Assembly: GCA_905193765.1 (NCBI GenBank)
Contig: CAJJPZ010000054.1
Coordinates: forward strand, 1-13,015
Reading direction: 5' to 3'
From: an uncultured Eubacterium sp.
GTDB taxonomy: Bacteria; Bacillota; Clostridia; Peptostreptococcales; Anaerovoracaceae
DNA: 13,015 nucleotides
Shown piece after piece: positions 6,678-13,015 of the stretch. Position 1 is the first letter of the stretch, and each line of letters opens with the position of its first letter. The notes under the pieces were generated by a model. The model saw nothing but the letters and a program-made list of their open reading frames with translations, did not search any database and had not been told where the DNA came from. The position numbers and the translations under genes were made by a program.

Positions 6678-8264
6678 TCAACCCATGTAATAAGGGATCA
6701 CCCACGTTACCATGGAGAATACGAATATTCCGATGCCGATCCATATAGTTGACTTGAGCGCTCTCCTCGTCTTTTCAACTTCTACCGGATCATCCTCTCC
6801 TTCAGGTACAACAAAGAGGGCTTCTCTTGCTGCGATTTCCTCCGGAGTCGGTTTTGTAAGTCTGTTTGCGATAAGCATTGCAACCACATTCGATACCGTA
6901 CCTACAAGGTATACGTCAAAGTAGATAGGGACCACTATTCCCTGGGATGTCGTTATCAGTTTCATTACAAAGGATACCGTGAATCCGACCAGCATCCCCC
7001 AGAAAGCACCTGCCTTTGTCATCCTCTTGCTCCATATACTGCCGATACCAACAGGAAGCATCGCACAGATAACGACAGTTGCACCTATCTGCATTATCCA
7101 CCATATATTCGGAGGATTGAATACTACGATCAGAAGAACGATGACAGCAAGTATCAGCATTGATATCCTGGAGACCATCACATTTTTCTTACCGTCCTTG
7201 ATCCTGAATATATCGTTCGAAATCGATGCACCTACCAGCGACATGAATGTGGTAGCCGATGAGATAGCTGCTGCGATTATTCCTGTTATGAGGATAACTC
7301 CTACGATCTGCGGAAGAACATTATGTGCAGCCCACAGCCATACCTGCGTACTTTCGGTATCGCCTATATCGAATGCATGCATGAATACCGCACCCAGTTC
7401 AACAAGGTAGTTGATTGTAAAACATCCTATTACAACGAACACCGATGATCTGATAACTGTATGCTCGTTCTTCGCCATAAGGTTTCGTGAACACTGCCAT
7501 GGACCGATAAAACCTACACCTGCCCAGCAGATACCATATGCCCAGAACCATAACATGTTTTCCCAGCCTGTGTCATACATATATCCCAGGACACCATGCC
7601 ATGAAAGCAGATCATGTGTTTCCGGAGCTGCAGAAATGTTTTCAATGATGTTGTACCATCCACCGCCTTTGACCGAAACGATTATAACTGAAGTCACACC
7701 GATTACAGTAAACAGTCCGAACATTATCGTGTCAGTGATAAGGACACCTTTCGAACCTGCAGATATGACCATGATAGTGAACAGTGCAATAGTCATTATA
7801 GCGCATACATTGTATGGCAGACCTGTAACATTGGCCATCAGCGTCGACCCGCCCTGAGTTACGGATATAAGATATACGGCCATAGCTATAACTACTGCTA
7901 CAACAGCCATTATCCCTACCGGTCTTGAGCAGAAACGTTTCTCGAAGAACTGCGGTACAGTGTATACATCAGCTCTTCTGAGATGTCTGCTGAAGAAGAC
8001 TGCTCCGAGTATATAGCCTCCGGCACTTATTGCGGCACATCCGGCTACAGCGACCCATATACCGTTATAGGCCTCACCTGAATCTCCCAGGAACACTCCT
8101 GTACTGAGTAATGACGCTACCATCGATCCTACGATAAGCCCAGTCGGTGCATTTCGCCCTGCTACAAAATAAGCAGCCGCCCCTTTTACATATTTATTTA
8201 CTATAAATGATACTATCAGATATATTGCAAAAGATATAAGAACTCCAACTAAATATCCATTCAT
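6678..8264 (-). CDS. Sodium:solute symporter (SSS/SLC5 family)
   Basis: 528 residues, almost entirely hydrophobic, with about 13 predicted membrane helices (rough count by eye). The GIIAAAISSATTF segment (328-340) matches the conserved helix that carries the second sodium site in SSS transporters, and FVAGRNAPTGLIVGSMVAS near the N-terminus is also typical. The cytoplasmic segment EEIAAREALFVVPEGEDDPVEVEKTRR precedes a last helix. The family imports substrates such as proline, pantothenate, acetate and other small organic acids; the substrate here cannot be read off. The start has AAAGGAG upstream. The small one-helix gene lies 33 bases upstream in the same transcript and is probably its partner. 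Its place between mutase 2 and the aminotransferase suggests it imports the pathway substrate. Confidence 0.92.
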   Translation of the reverse strand: MNGYLVGVLISFAIYLIVSFIVNKYVKGAAAYFVAGRNAPTGLIVGSMVASLLSTGVFLGDSGEAYNGIWVAVAGCAAISAGGYILGAVFFSRHLRRADVYTVPQFFEKRFCSRPVGIMAVVAVVIAMAVYLISVTQGGSTLMANVTGLPYNVCAIMTIALFTIMVISAGSKGVLITDTIMFGLFTVIGVTSVIIVSVKGGGWYNIIENISAAPETHDLLSWHGVLGYMYDTGWENMLWFWAYGICWAGVGFIGPWQCSRNLMAKNEHTVIRSSVFVVIGCFTINYLVELGAVFMHAFDIGDTESTQVWLWAAHNVLPQIVGVILITGIIAAAISSATTFMSLVGASISNDIFRIKDGKKNVMVSRISMLILAVIVLLIVVFNPPNIWWIMQIGATVVICAMLPVGIGSIWSKRMTKAGAFWGMLVGFTVSFVMKLITTSQGIVVPIYFDVYLVGTVSNVVAMLIANRLTKPTPEEIAAREALFVVPEGEDDPVEVEKTRRALKSTIWIGIGIFVFSMVTWVIPYYMG

Positions 8265-8297
8265 ATCTATAAACTCCTTTCCTGAACCGGCAAACTA

Positions 8298-8402
8298 CTA
8301 TTTATTTTTCTTAGGTGGATATTCTTTATTGTATCTTGCGAGGCCGACAGCTCCGCATACGACTATAAATCCTCCCCACATGATTGCAGTAATAATTTCC
8401 AT
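8298..8402 (-). CDS. 34-residue single-helix membrane protein, probable symporter accessory subunit
   Basis: Only 34 residues: one hydrophobic helix (about residues 2-22, IITAIMWGGFIVVCGAVGLA) followed by a basic, proline-containing tail ending KKNK. A strong AGGAAGGAG ribosome binding site lies 6 bases before the ATG, so translation is very likely despite its size; the longer in-frame reading from 8480 would overlap the end of mutase 2. Tiny one-helix partners encoded beside sodium symporters are known in bacteria, such as the MetS-type small subunits of NSS transporters, and similar proteins accompany SSS transporters. The symporter begins 33 bases downstream. Confidence 0.8.
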   Translation of the reverse strand: MEIITAIMWGGFIVVCGAVGLARYNKEYPPKKNK

Positions 8403-8408
8403 AAAATT

Positions 8409-8417
8409 CTCCTTCCT
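8409..8417 (-). promoter_or_regulatory. Ribosome binding site of the 34-residue membrane protein
   Basis: AGGAAGGAG on the minus strand, 6 bases before the ATG at 8402. It is the main evidence that this very short ORF is a real gene and that its start is not further upstream. Confidence 0.85.
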
Positions 8418-8466
8418 ATCATCTTTCCGGCAATAATGACGAATCATTTGTGGATAACAACAGTTT

Positions 8467-10227
8467 TTATAACTTTGCATCTCTGATCATTTTTATCGTC
8501 TCGATCAGATCGTTGTCTGCAAACAGTCCCTTATCGTTTATCATAGCTTTGACATCAGAAGGCTCTGAATGCCCCGGCAAGATCGTATTCAGAACTCCTC
8601 CCATGAATACGATATGCTTTGCCTGTCTCTTTTCCTGTTCTTCAAGGATCTGCTCTGCAATGCCCAAAGCTTGTCCATTATGTGTGCTGACACCTATATA
8701 TCTGATGTCTTCTTCCTCAGCAACATCAAATATATAACTGACAGCGGAATCAACACCTCCATCTACAACATCTGCCCCCGCCTTTTTCAGCACGTCTCTG
8801 ACATAATGCATACCATACACATGTGCATCAGTTGACGCAAGCAGTATACGCCTGCCTTTCAGCGCATTCTCCAGTTCATTTTTTTCCACCGCTGCAGAGC
8901 TTGTATCTGCCATATTTCTGGTCATTTTTCCCATATCCGTATAATAGCTGACCATGACTCTCTCTCCTCCATCTTTATAAGGATGAAAGGTCTCTTCAAA
9001 CAGTCCTGCATTGAATTTTTTTATGAACATCAGCATTTCCATCGGATCATTGATATCCAGCCCTGCATCATCAAGTATATCCAGCATATTGTTGAACATT
9101 TTGCGGCCTTTTGATTTAAGATCTTCTGCCATTTCATCGATACGTGTGAAATCTGTAACATTCTCCCACTGTTCGATATTTTCCTCTATCCGTGAGCACA
9201 ATCCCAGGACGTTTTTTATCGCCTCTGTCGTAGGGACATGCACTTTTTCGGTTATCGGTATAGGAAGTATCATAGCTCCGGTCCTGTACCTCCGTTCTGC
9301 AAGAACAGCCATAAGCATTTCCTGCGCAAGCATGCCATAATTCGCCTCTATATCGTGATCCCAGTATCTTGTCGTGTTTGCATGTACAAACAGCACCGGC
9401 GGCTGTTCTGCGGTATAGAGATTGTCGTACAGTGCTTTAAGCAAAGCCGATTTCACTCTTATATCACTCAGCAGTCCTCCATACCCTATGGTATATCTAA
9501 CGCCACAAAGTTTAGTCGCAACGTACTGTTCAAACATTGCATATCCCACATATGCGATCGCATCTTTACAGTAGCTCGGATATGTATCATCAGAATAACC
9601 GCTTATGCCGAACCCTTCATCCCATTTGGACGAAAGGATTCCCATGACCTTAAGCATATCTGTGACATATCTGGTATGATCCTCACACCCGGGATGGTTC
9701 CACATAAGCTGTGAAATACAGCCCACCTGATAGCTTCCGGCTTTCAGCACATTTATCCCGGTTTCCCATGCATTAGGCACCCCAAGGATCTGATCGCCCT
9801 GCATGACTTCCATACCTCGTATATCTTCCAGCATGCGAAAATCCTCTGGCGTTTCCGGAAGATATCCTGTATTTTTCGAATCATACCGTCTCAGCTCTTT
9901 GGGTACCGCCGTAAGGGTACTTGGTATCGAAAGAGTATAGTTATACCTGATGCCAAGGTTTTCACACCAGTCATGTATCTCTTCTATCCCTTTTACCTGT
10001 TCTTCAACAGTTGCAAGACCCACATTGGTTATCCAGGCAATTTCTTTATCTGCAGCCTGCGATTTAAAAAACTCAAGATAATTACTGTAACGGCTTTCTC
10101 TTATCAGTCGGCTTCTCCCTGTCCTGATAGAACCACCTAAGCTTCTTCCTTCTTTAAGTATTTCATTTCCCGGCGGCAGACCTGCCGGTATGAGACTTCT
10201 GAGATATTCTTTGCTGGCGCGAGCCAT
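8467..10227 (-). CDS. Adenosylcobalamin-dependent carbon-skeleton mutase, glutamate mutase/2-methyleneglutarate mutase type (mutase 2)
   Basis: 586 residues, the same architecture as mutase 1 with colinear N- and C-termini. The B12 motif DAHVYG begins at residue 467 (expected cobalt ligand His469), followed by STH after 41 residues and then GG. Most conserved blocks are shared with mutase 1, including PSTLTAVPKELRRYDSKNT, DDTYPSYCKDAIA, TTRYWDHDIEANYGML and LEEMLMFIKKFNAGLFEE-like segments. The start at 10227 is set by GGAGGT 7 bases upstream and by alignment of MARASKEYLRSLIP with MAGASKEYIKSLIP of mutase 1; the reading frame stays open to an ATG at 10332, probably by chance. It lies between the aldehyde dehydrogenase and the symporter genes, whereas mutase 1 is in a separate operon, so the two may act on different substrates or under different control. 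Confidence 0.88.
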   Translation of the reverse strand: MARASKEYLRSLIPAGLPPGNEILKEGRSLGGSIRTGRSRLIRESRYSNYLEFFKSQAADKEIAWITNVGLATVEEQVKGIEEIHDWCENLGIRYNYTLSIPSTLTAVPKELRRYDSKNTGYLPETPEDFRMLEDIRGMEVMQGDQILGVPNAWETGINVLKAGSYQVGCISQLMWNHPGCEDHTRYVTDMLKVMGILSSKWDEGFGISGYSDDTYPSYCKDAIAYVGYAMFEQYVATKLCGVRYTIGYGGLLSDIRVKSALLKALYDNLYTAEQPPVLFVHANTTRYWDHDIEANYGMLAQEMLMAVLAERRYRTGAMILPIPITEKVHVPTTEAIKNVLGLCSRIEENIEQWENVTDFTRIDEMAEDLKSKGRKMFNNMLDILDDAGLDINDPMEMLMFIKKFNAGLFEETFHPYKDGGERVMVSYYTDMGKMTRNMADTSSAAVEKNELENALKGRRILLASTDAHVYGMHYVRDVLKKAGADVVDGGVDSAVSYIFDVAEEEDIRYIGVSTHNGQALGIAEQILEEQEKRQAKHIVFMGGVLNTILPGHSEPSDVKAMINDKGLFADNDLIETIKMIRDAKL

Positions 10228-10234
10228 GACGGGC

Positions 10235-10240
10235 ACCTCC
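10235..10240 (-). promoter_or_regulatory. Ribosome binding site of mutase 2
   Basis: GGAGGT on the minus strand, 7 bases before the ATG at 10227. It rules in favour of the internal Met over the longer in-frame reading from 10332. Confidence 0.85.
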
Positions 10241-10376
10241 AAAACATTGTTAATTCGATATATTCTGACATATGTATTGATTTTTTTGACCATGACTCTG
10301 AAATGTGTTTGATCAATACTGTCCAGAGCCATGGCCTGTTTGGGTTTATCGCAAATATATGCGAGTCTGAGTAAAC

Positions 10377-11774
10377 TTATTTAACAAAAGCACCCTTTAA
10401 AACATACGTCTTGAGTCTGCTGTATTCTTCCGGAGAATATCCAACACCTTCATTACCAAGTCCGCTTGCTTTGCATCCTCCGAAGGGCTGCTCGTTCATT
10501 CTGTAGCAGCTGCATCCGTTTACGATAACAGCTGATGATTCCATCTGATCTGCTATTCTGAATGCCCTTACTGTATCGCCTGCAAGAACGCCGCCGCTGA
10601 GACCATAGCTTGACTGATTAGCGATCTCAATAGCTTCTTCCTCAGTCTTATATGTGATTATAGGCCAAACCTGTGCGAATATTTCCATATCCTTAGCTAC
10701 ATCGGCATCCTTTGAAACGTTATCGATGATAGTAGGCTCGATGAACGCGCCTTCTCTCTTTCCTCCGCACACGATAGTACCTCCCTGATCAACAGTATGT
10801 TTGATCTGAGCCTCTACCTTTATTGCAGCCTTTTCTGTAACGAGACAGATAGCCTTTGCTTCCGGATCGAACTGGTCGCCACGAGGAATAGCCAGCACTT
10901 TCTCCTTTAATTTTTCAACAAATTCATCATGCATGCTTTCAGGCACCAGATATCTCTTTGTTGCACAGCAGATCTGTCCGTTGTTGTAAAGTCTTCCTTC
11001 AAGAGCTTCCTGAACAGCTGTATCCACATCTGCATCCTCACATATAATGAGTGCATCATTTCCGCCCAGCTCCATGAATGTCTTTTTCATTGAATCTGCT
11101 GCAAGCTTGATCATCTCAACGCCGGTCTCCGTACTTCCTGTAAGAGCGATAGCTGCTACATCAGGATGTGTAAGAAGAGCTTCCGTTGAAACCGATCTTT
11201 CACATGCAGTGAACTGTATAACTTCTTCAGGTATGCCTACTTCGTGAGCACACTCTACCAGCATTCTGACAGCCAGCGGATTGGAAGATGGAGCCTTTAC
11301 TATCACAGTATTACCCATTGCAAGAGCCGGAGTCGTTTTCTGGAAGAACATTTCGATAGGATAGTTGAATGGAATAATAGCTGCAACTACACCTAACGCT
11401 TCTCTTCTGCAGAACCCGAGATCATATTCCCTTCCTCCTGTAGTTCCTGTGAAAACATCGCCATAAAGATGTTTCGCTCTTTCAACATTGCCTCTGCCGA
11501 TTTCTCCTCCATCAAAGCATTCGCCCTTTGCGGAATTGATCGGTTTTGCCATTTCTTTAGCGCAAATAGTACCTATCTCTTCATTCTTTTCTTCGATTTT
11601 ATCGATCATTGCCATGATCAGCTTAGCTCTCTGAACTATAGGAGTTCTCTCCCATGCAGGCTGTGCAGCCTTTGCTTTTGCTACCTTTTCCTTAAGTTCT
11701 TCAACGGTATCAAGTTTGATCGATTCTACCAGTTCTCCAGTATAAGGATTTGTAACATCTAACATTTTGCTCAT
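10377..11774 (-). CDS. NAD(P)-dependent aldehyde dehydrogenase (succinate-semialdehyde dehydrogenase-like)
   Basis: 465 residues, full length for the aldehyde dehydrogenase superfamily. The catalytic cysteine is expected at Cys269 in NNGQICCATKR, with Cys270 adjacent, and the general-base glutamate at Glu235 in MELGGND. IPFNYPIEMFFQKTTPALAMGNTVIVKAP marks the cofactor-binding region, where the asparagine stabilises the thiohemiacetal. One oddity: the usual ExFGP cofactor motif reads EIFAQVW (Glu364 onward), keeping Glu and Phe but replacing Gly-Pro with Ala-Gln. It sits 66 bases after the ThDP enzyme and upstream of mutase 2, consistent with oxidising an aldehyde made by the ThDP enzyme. The ribosome binding site is GAAAGGAAAG. 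The substrate is not determinable; a non-CoA-acylating reaction is assumed from the family resemblance. Confidence 0.9.
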   Translation of the reverse strand: MSKMLDVTNPYTGELVESIKLDTVEELKEKVAKAKAAQPAWERTPIVQRAKLIMAMIDKIEEKNEEIGTICAKEMAKPINSAKGECFDGGEIGRGNVERAKHLYGDVFTGTTGGREYDLGFCRREALGVVAAIIPFNYPIEMFFQKTTPALAMGNTVIVKAPSSNPLAVRMLVECAHEVGIPEEVIQFTACERSVSTEALLTHPDVAAIALTGSTETGVEMIKLAADSMKKTFMELGGNDALIICEDADVDTAVQEALEGRLYNNGQICCATKRYLVPESMHDEFVEKLKEKVLAIPRGDQFDPEAKAICLVTEKAAIKVEAQIKHTVDQGGTIVCGGKREGAFIEPTIIDNVSKDADVAKDMEIFAQVWPIITYKTEEEAIEIANQSSYGLSGGVLAGDTVRAFRIADQMESSAVIVNGCSCYRMNEQPFGGCKASGLGNEGVGYSPEEYSRLKTYVLKGAFVK

Positions 11775-11840
11775 AATAATCTTTCCTTTCTTTTTATTTT
11801 TTGACGCACAACTGCATCAAACTTTTATATGCAACCGGCT

Positions 11841-13015
11841 TTAAACCAGTTCAGCAAGCTTCAGTGTATCTATCATAGGAAGCGGCGGCTGGCAGAAAGT
11901 CTCAGTCTTTATATCTATCACAACTGTCTGCGTCTTGACTGATTCAAAAGTTTCTTCCAGTACAGGCTTTATATCTTCCACCTTTCTGATAGTCAGTCCC
12001 TTGAGTCCGCATGATTCTGCGATCTTCGCATAATCGACTGTGTCGATCCATACAGCGTTGGTCACCTCACCGAACTTGAACTTTTCAGCATAATACTGAT
12101 ATCCAAGGATCTTGTTGTTTATTACTGCAGCAATGACATTGATGCCTTCACGTTTACAGGTTTCCAGTTCACTCCAGGTGTGTGCGAATCCACCGTCGCC
12201 AGACAGACTGAATACCGGTTTTTCAGGACTTGCCAGCTTACATCCCATAGCCATCGGGAATCCCCATCCCAGACCTGCCAGACCACGCGGGAAATAAAAC
12301 TCTCTGTCGGCCTTTGCAGTTATATAGTTGGCATTCCATATGGATGAAAAGCTTGCATCAGCTACTACCATGCAGTTATCTGCTACCTGCTTTTCCAGCT
12401 CAGCCATGAATCTCTCGATCCTTATTGGCGAGATCTCTGAAGTCATTACATCCTTTATCTCCTCCTGATGTTTTGCTCTGCCTGATGCGATCTCTGCTGC
12501 CACAGCATCTTTCTTTGAAGCTCTCTTCGAAACATCTCCCTTTTTCATTTCATCAATGAGCGCTCTCAGAGTCAGCTTCGCATCCCCCAGAAGTCTGACT
12601 GCTTCGTAATTCCTGCCGATCTCCATCGGATCGATATCTATATGTATGTATTTCGCATCTTCCGGAAGAAGAGTCCATGTATCCGTACCGTTCTGGTTTG
12701 TTCTGTTTCCCACAAAGAGTATTACGTCTGATTTCTGAACCAGCGGCTTCATGAATTTAGTAGAACTTCTGTGCCCCATGTAATATCCGATAACGCCTAC
12801 TGACAGCGGATCAGTTTCATCTACTGCGCCTTTTCCCATCGTAGTTGTCGCTACAGGAAGCGAGAATTCCTTCTGGAGTTCTCTTATTTCATCTACTGCC
12901 TTCGATGAAAAGATACCGCCACCTGCATATACAAGCGGATTTTCGGCATTCAGCAACAGTTCAGCAGCCTCTTTCAAAGCATCCTGTTCAGGTACAAATC
13001 TGTCTAACGGATAAT
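11841..13015 (-). CDS. Thiamine-diphosphate-dependent enzyme, acetolactate synthase/2-oxoacid decarboxylase-like (N-terminus beyond window)
   Basis: 390 residues are visible and the reading frame is open through the right edge. An apparent TTG start near 12977 is therefore not real; the visible protein begins YPLDRFVP. What remains is the central domain (NPLVYAGGGIFSS, then a dinucleotide-type fold ending in YIHIDIDPMEIGRNYEA) and the C-terminal ThDP-binding domain. The cofactor motif GDG (visible residues 272-274) is followed after 24 residues by NN, as expected for magnesium-diphosphate binding. The N-terminal domain with the catalytic glutamate lies outside the window. The family includes acetolactate synthase, glyoxylate carboligase, oxalyl-CoA decarboxylase and sulfoacetaldehyde acetyltransferase, and the chemistry here cannot be assigned. 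Next to an aldehyde dehydrogenase, cleavage of a 2-oxo acid to an aldehyde is a reasonable guess. Confidence 0.88.
   Translation of the reverse strand, partial: YPLDRFVPEQDALKEAAELLLNAENPLVYAGGGIFSSKAVDEIRELQKEFSLPVATTTMGKGAVDETDPLSVGVIGYYMGHRSSTKFMKPLVQKSDVILFVGNRTNQNGTDTWTLLPEDAKYIHIDIDPMEIGRNYEAVRLLGDAKLTLRALIDEMKKGDVSKRASKKDAVAAEIASGRAKHQEEIKDVMTSEISPIRIERFMAELEKQVADNCMVVADASFSSIWNANYITAKADREFYFPRGLAGLGWGFPMAMGCKLASPEKPVFSLSGDGGFAHTWSELETCKREGINVIAAVINNKILGYQYYAEKFKFGEVTNAVWIDTVDYAKIAESCGLKGLTIRKVEDIKPVLEETFESVKTQTVVIDIKTETFCQPPLPMIDTLKLAELV

Noticed and set aside
6626..8468. A 14-base inverted match AAAAACTGTTGTTA at 6626-6639 (plus) and 8455-8468 (minus)
   Set aside because: A match of this length is expected by chance in a 13-kb AT-rich window, and the two copies have different contexts and orientations.
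10228..10332. In-frame N-terminal extension of mutase 2 from an ATG at 10332
   Set aside because: The internal Met at 10227 has a strong GGAGGT site and matches the start of mutase 1; the extension has no counterpart in the paralogue.
10349..10364. Small hairpin TCGCA...TGCGA between the aldehyde dehydrogenase and mutase 2
   Set aside because: Only 5 bp of stem with no U-run; too weak to call a terminator, and the genes appear cotranscribed.
12975..12977. TTG as the start codon of the ThDP enzyme
   Set aside because: The frame is open to the window edge and the protein would lack its whole N-terminal catalytic domain, so the gene simply continues outside.

Overview
The window looks like a catabolic gene cluster from an anaerobic Clostridia-type Firmicute. 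The evidence is moderately AT-rich DNA, heavy use of ATA isoleucine codons, strong AGGAGG-type ribosome binding sites, tight same-strand gene trains, and adenosylcobalamin-type mutase genes beside a sigma-54 activator. The genus cannot be fixed from sequence alone.

Layout, left to right. (1) Positions 1-2137, minus strand: a two-gene unit. A B12-dependent carbon-skeleton mutase (mutase 1) is followed by a hydantoinase/oxoprolinase-family protein that runs off the left edge. (2) Positions 2138-2444: a divergent control region. It holds a sigma-54 (-24/-12) promoter facing mutase 1, three repeated GTC(C)GTTTTT boxes at typical enhancer distance, and a near-consensus sigma-70 promoter facing the regulator. 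(3) Positions 2445-4559, plus strand: a sigma-54 enhancer-binding activator with an unusual winged-helix-like C-terminus. It ends at a perfect 14-bp hairpin between convergent genes. (4) Positions 4639-13015, minus strand: a long train. In transcription order it is a thiamine-diphosphate (ThDP) enzyme (cut by the right edge), an aldehyde dehydrogenase, a second B12 mutase paralogous to the first, a 34-residue one-helix membrane protein, a sodium:solute symporter, an iron-sulfur-type flavoprotein, and a class III aminotransferase or aminomutase. A large hairpin separates the symporter from the last two genes.

How it may work together (inference). A small organic acid or amino acid is imported by the Na+ symporter with its tiny partner. 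The aminotransferase handles an amino group. One or both mutases rearrange the carbon skeleton by radical chemistry. The ThDP enzyme cleaves or joins a 2-oxo-acid-type intermediate, and the dehydrogenase oxidises the resulting aldehyde. The flavoprotein could supply electrons, possibly for cobalamin reduction. The hydantoinase-like protein has the ASKHA ATPase fold also found in known mutase reactivators. The mutases resemble glutamate mutase epsilon fused to a sigma-like B12 domain, as in 2-methyleneglutarate mutase. None of the other glutamate-, methylaspartate- or nicotinate-fermentation genes is present here, so the substrate is open. That pathway is the most interesting possibility in the window.
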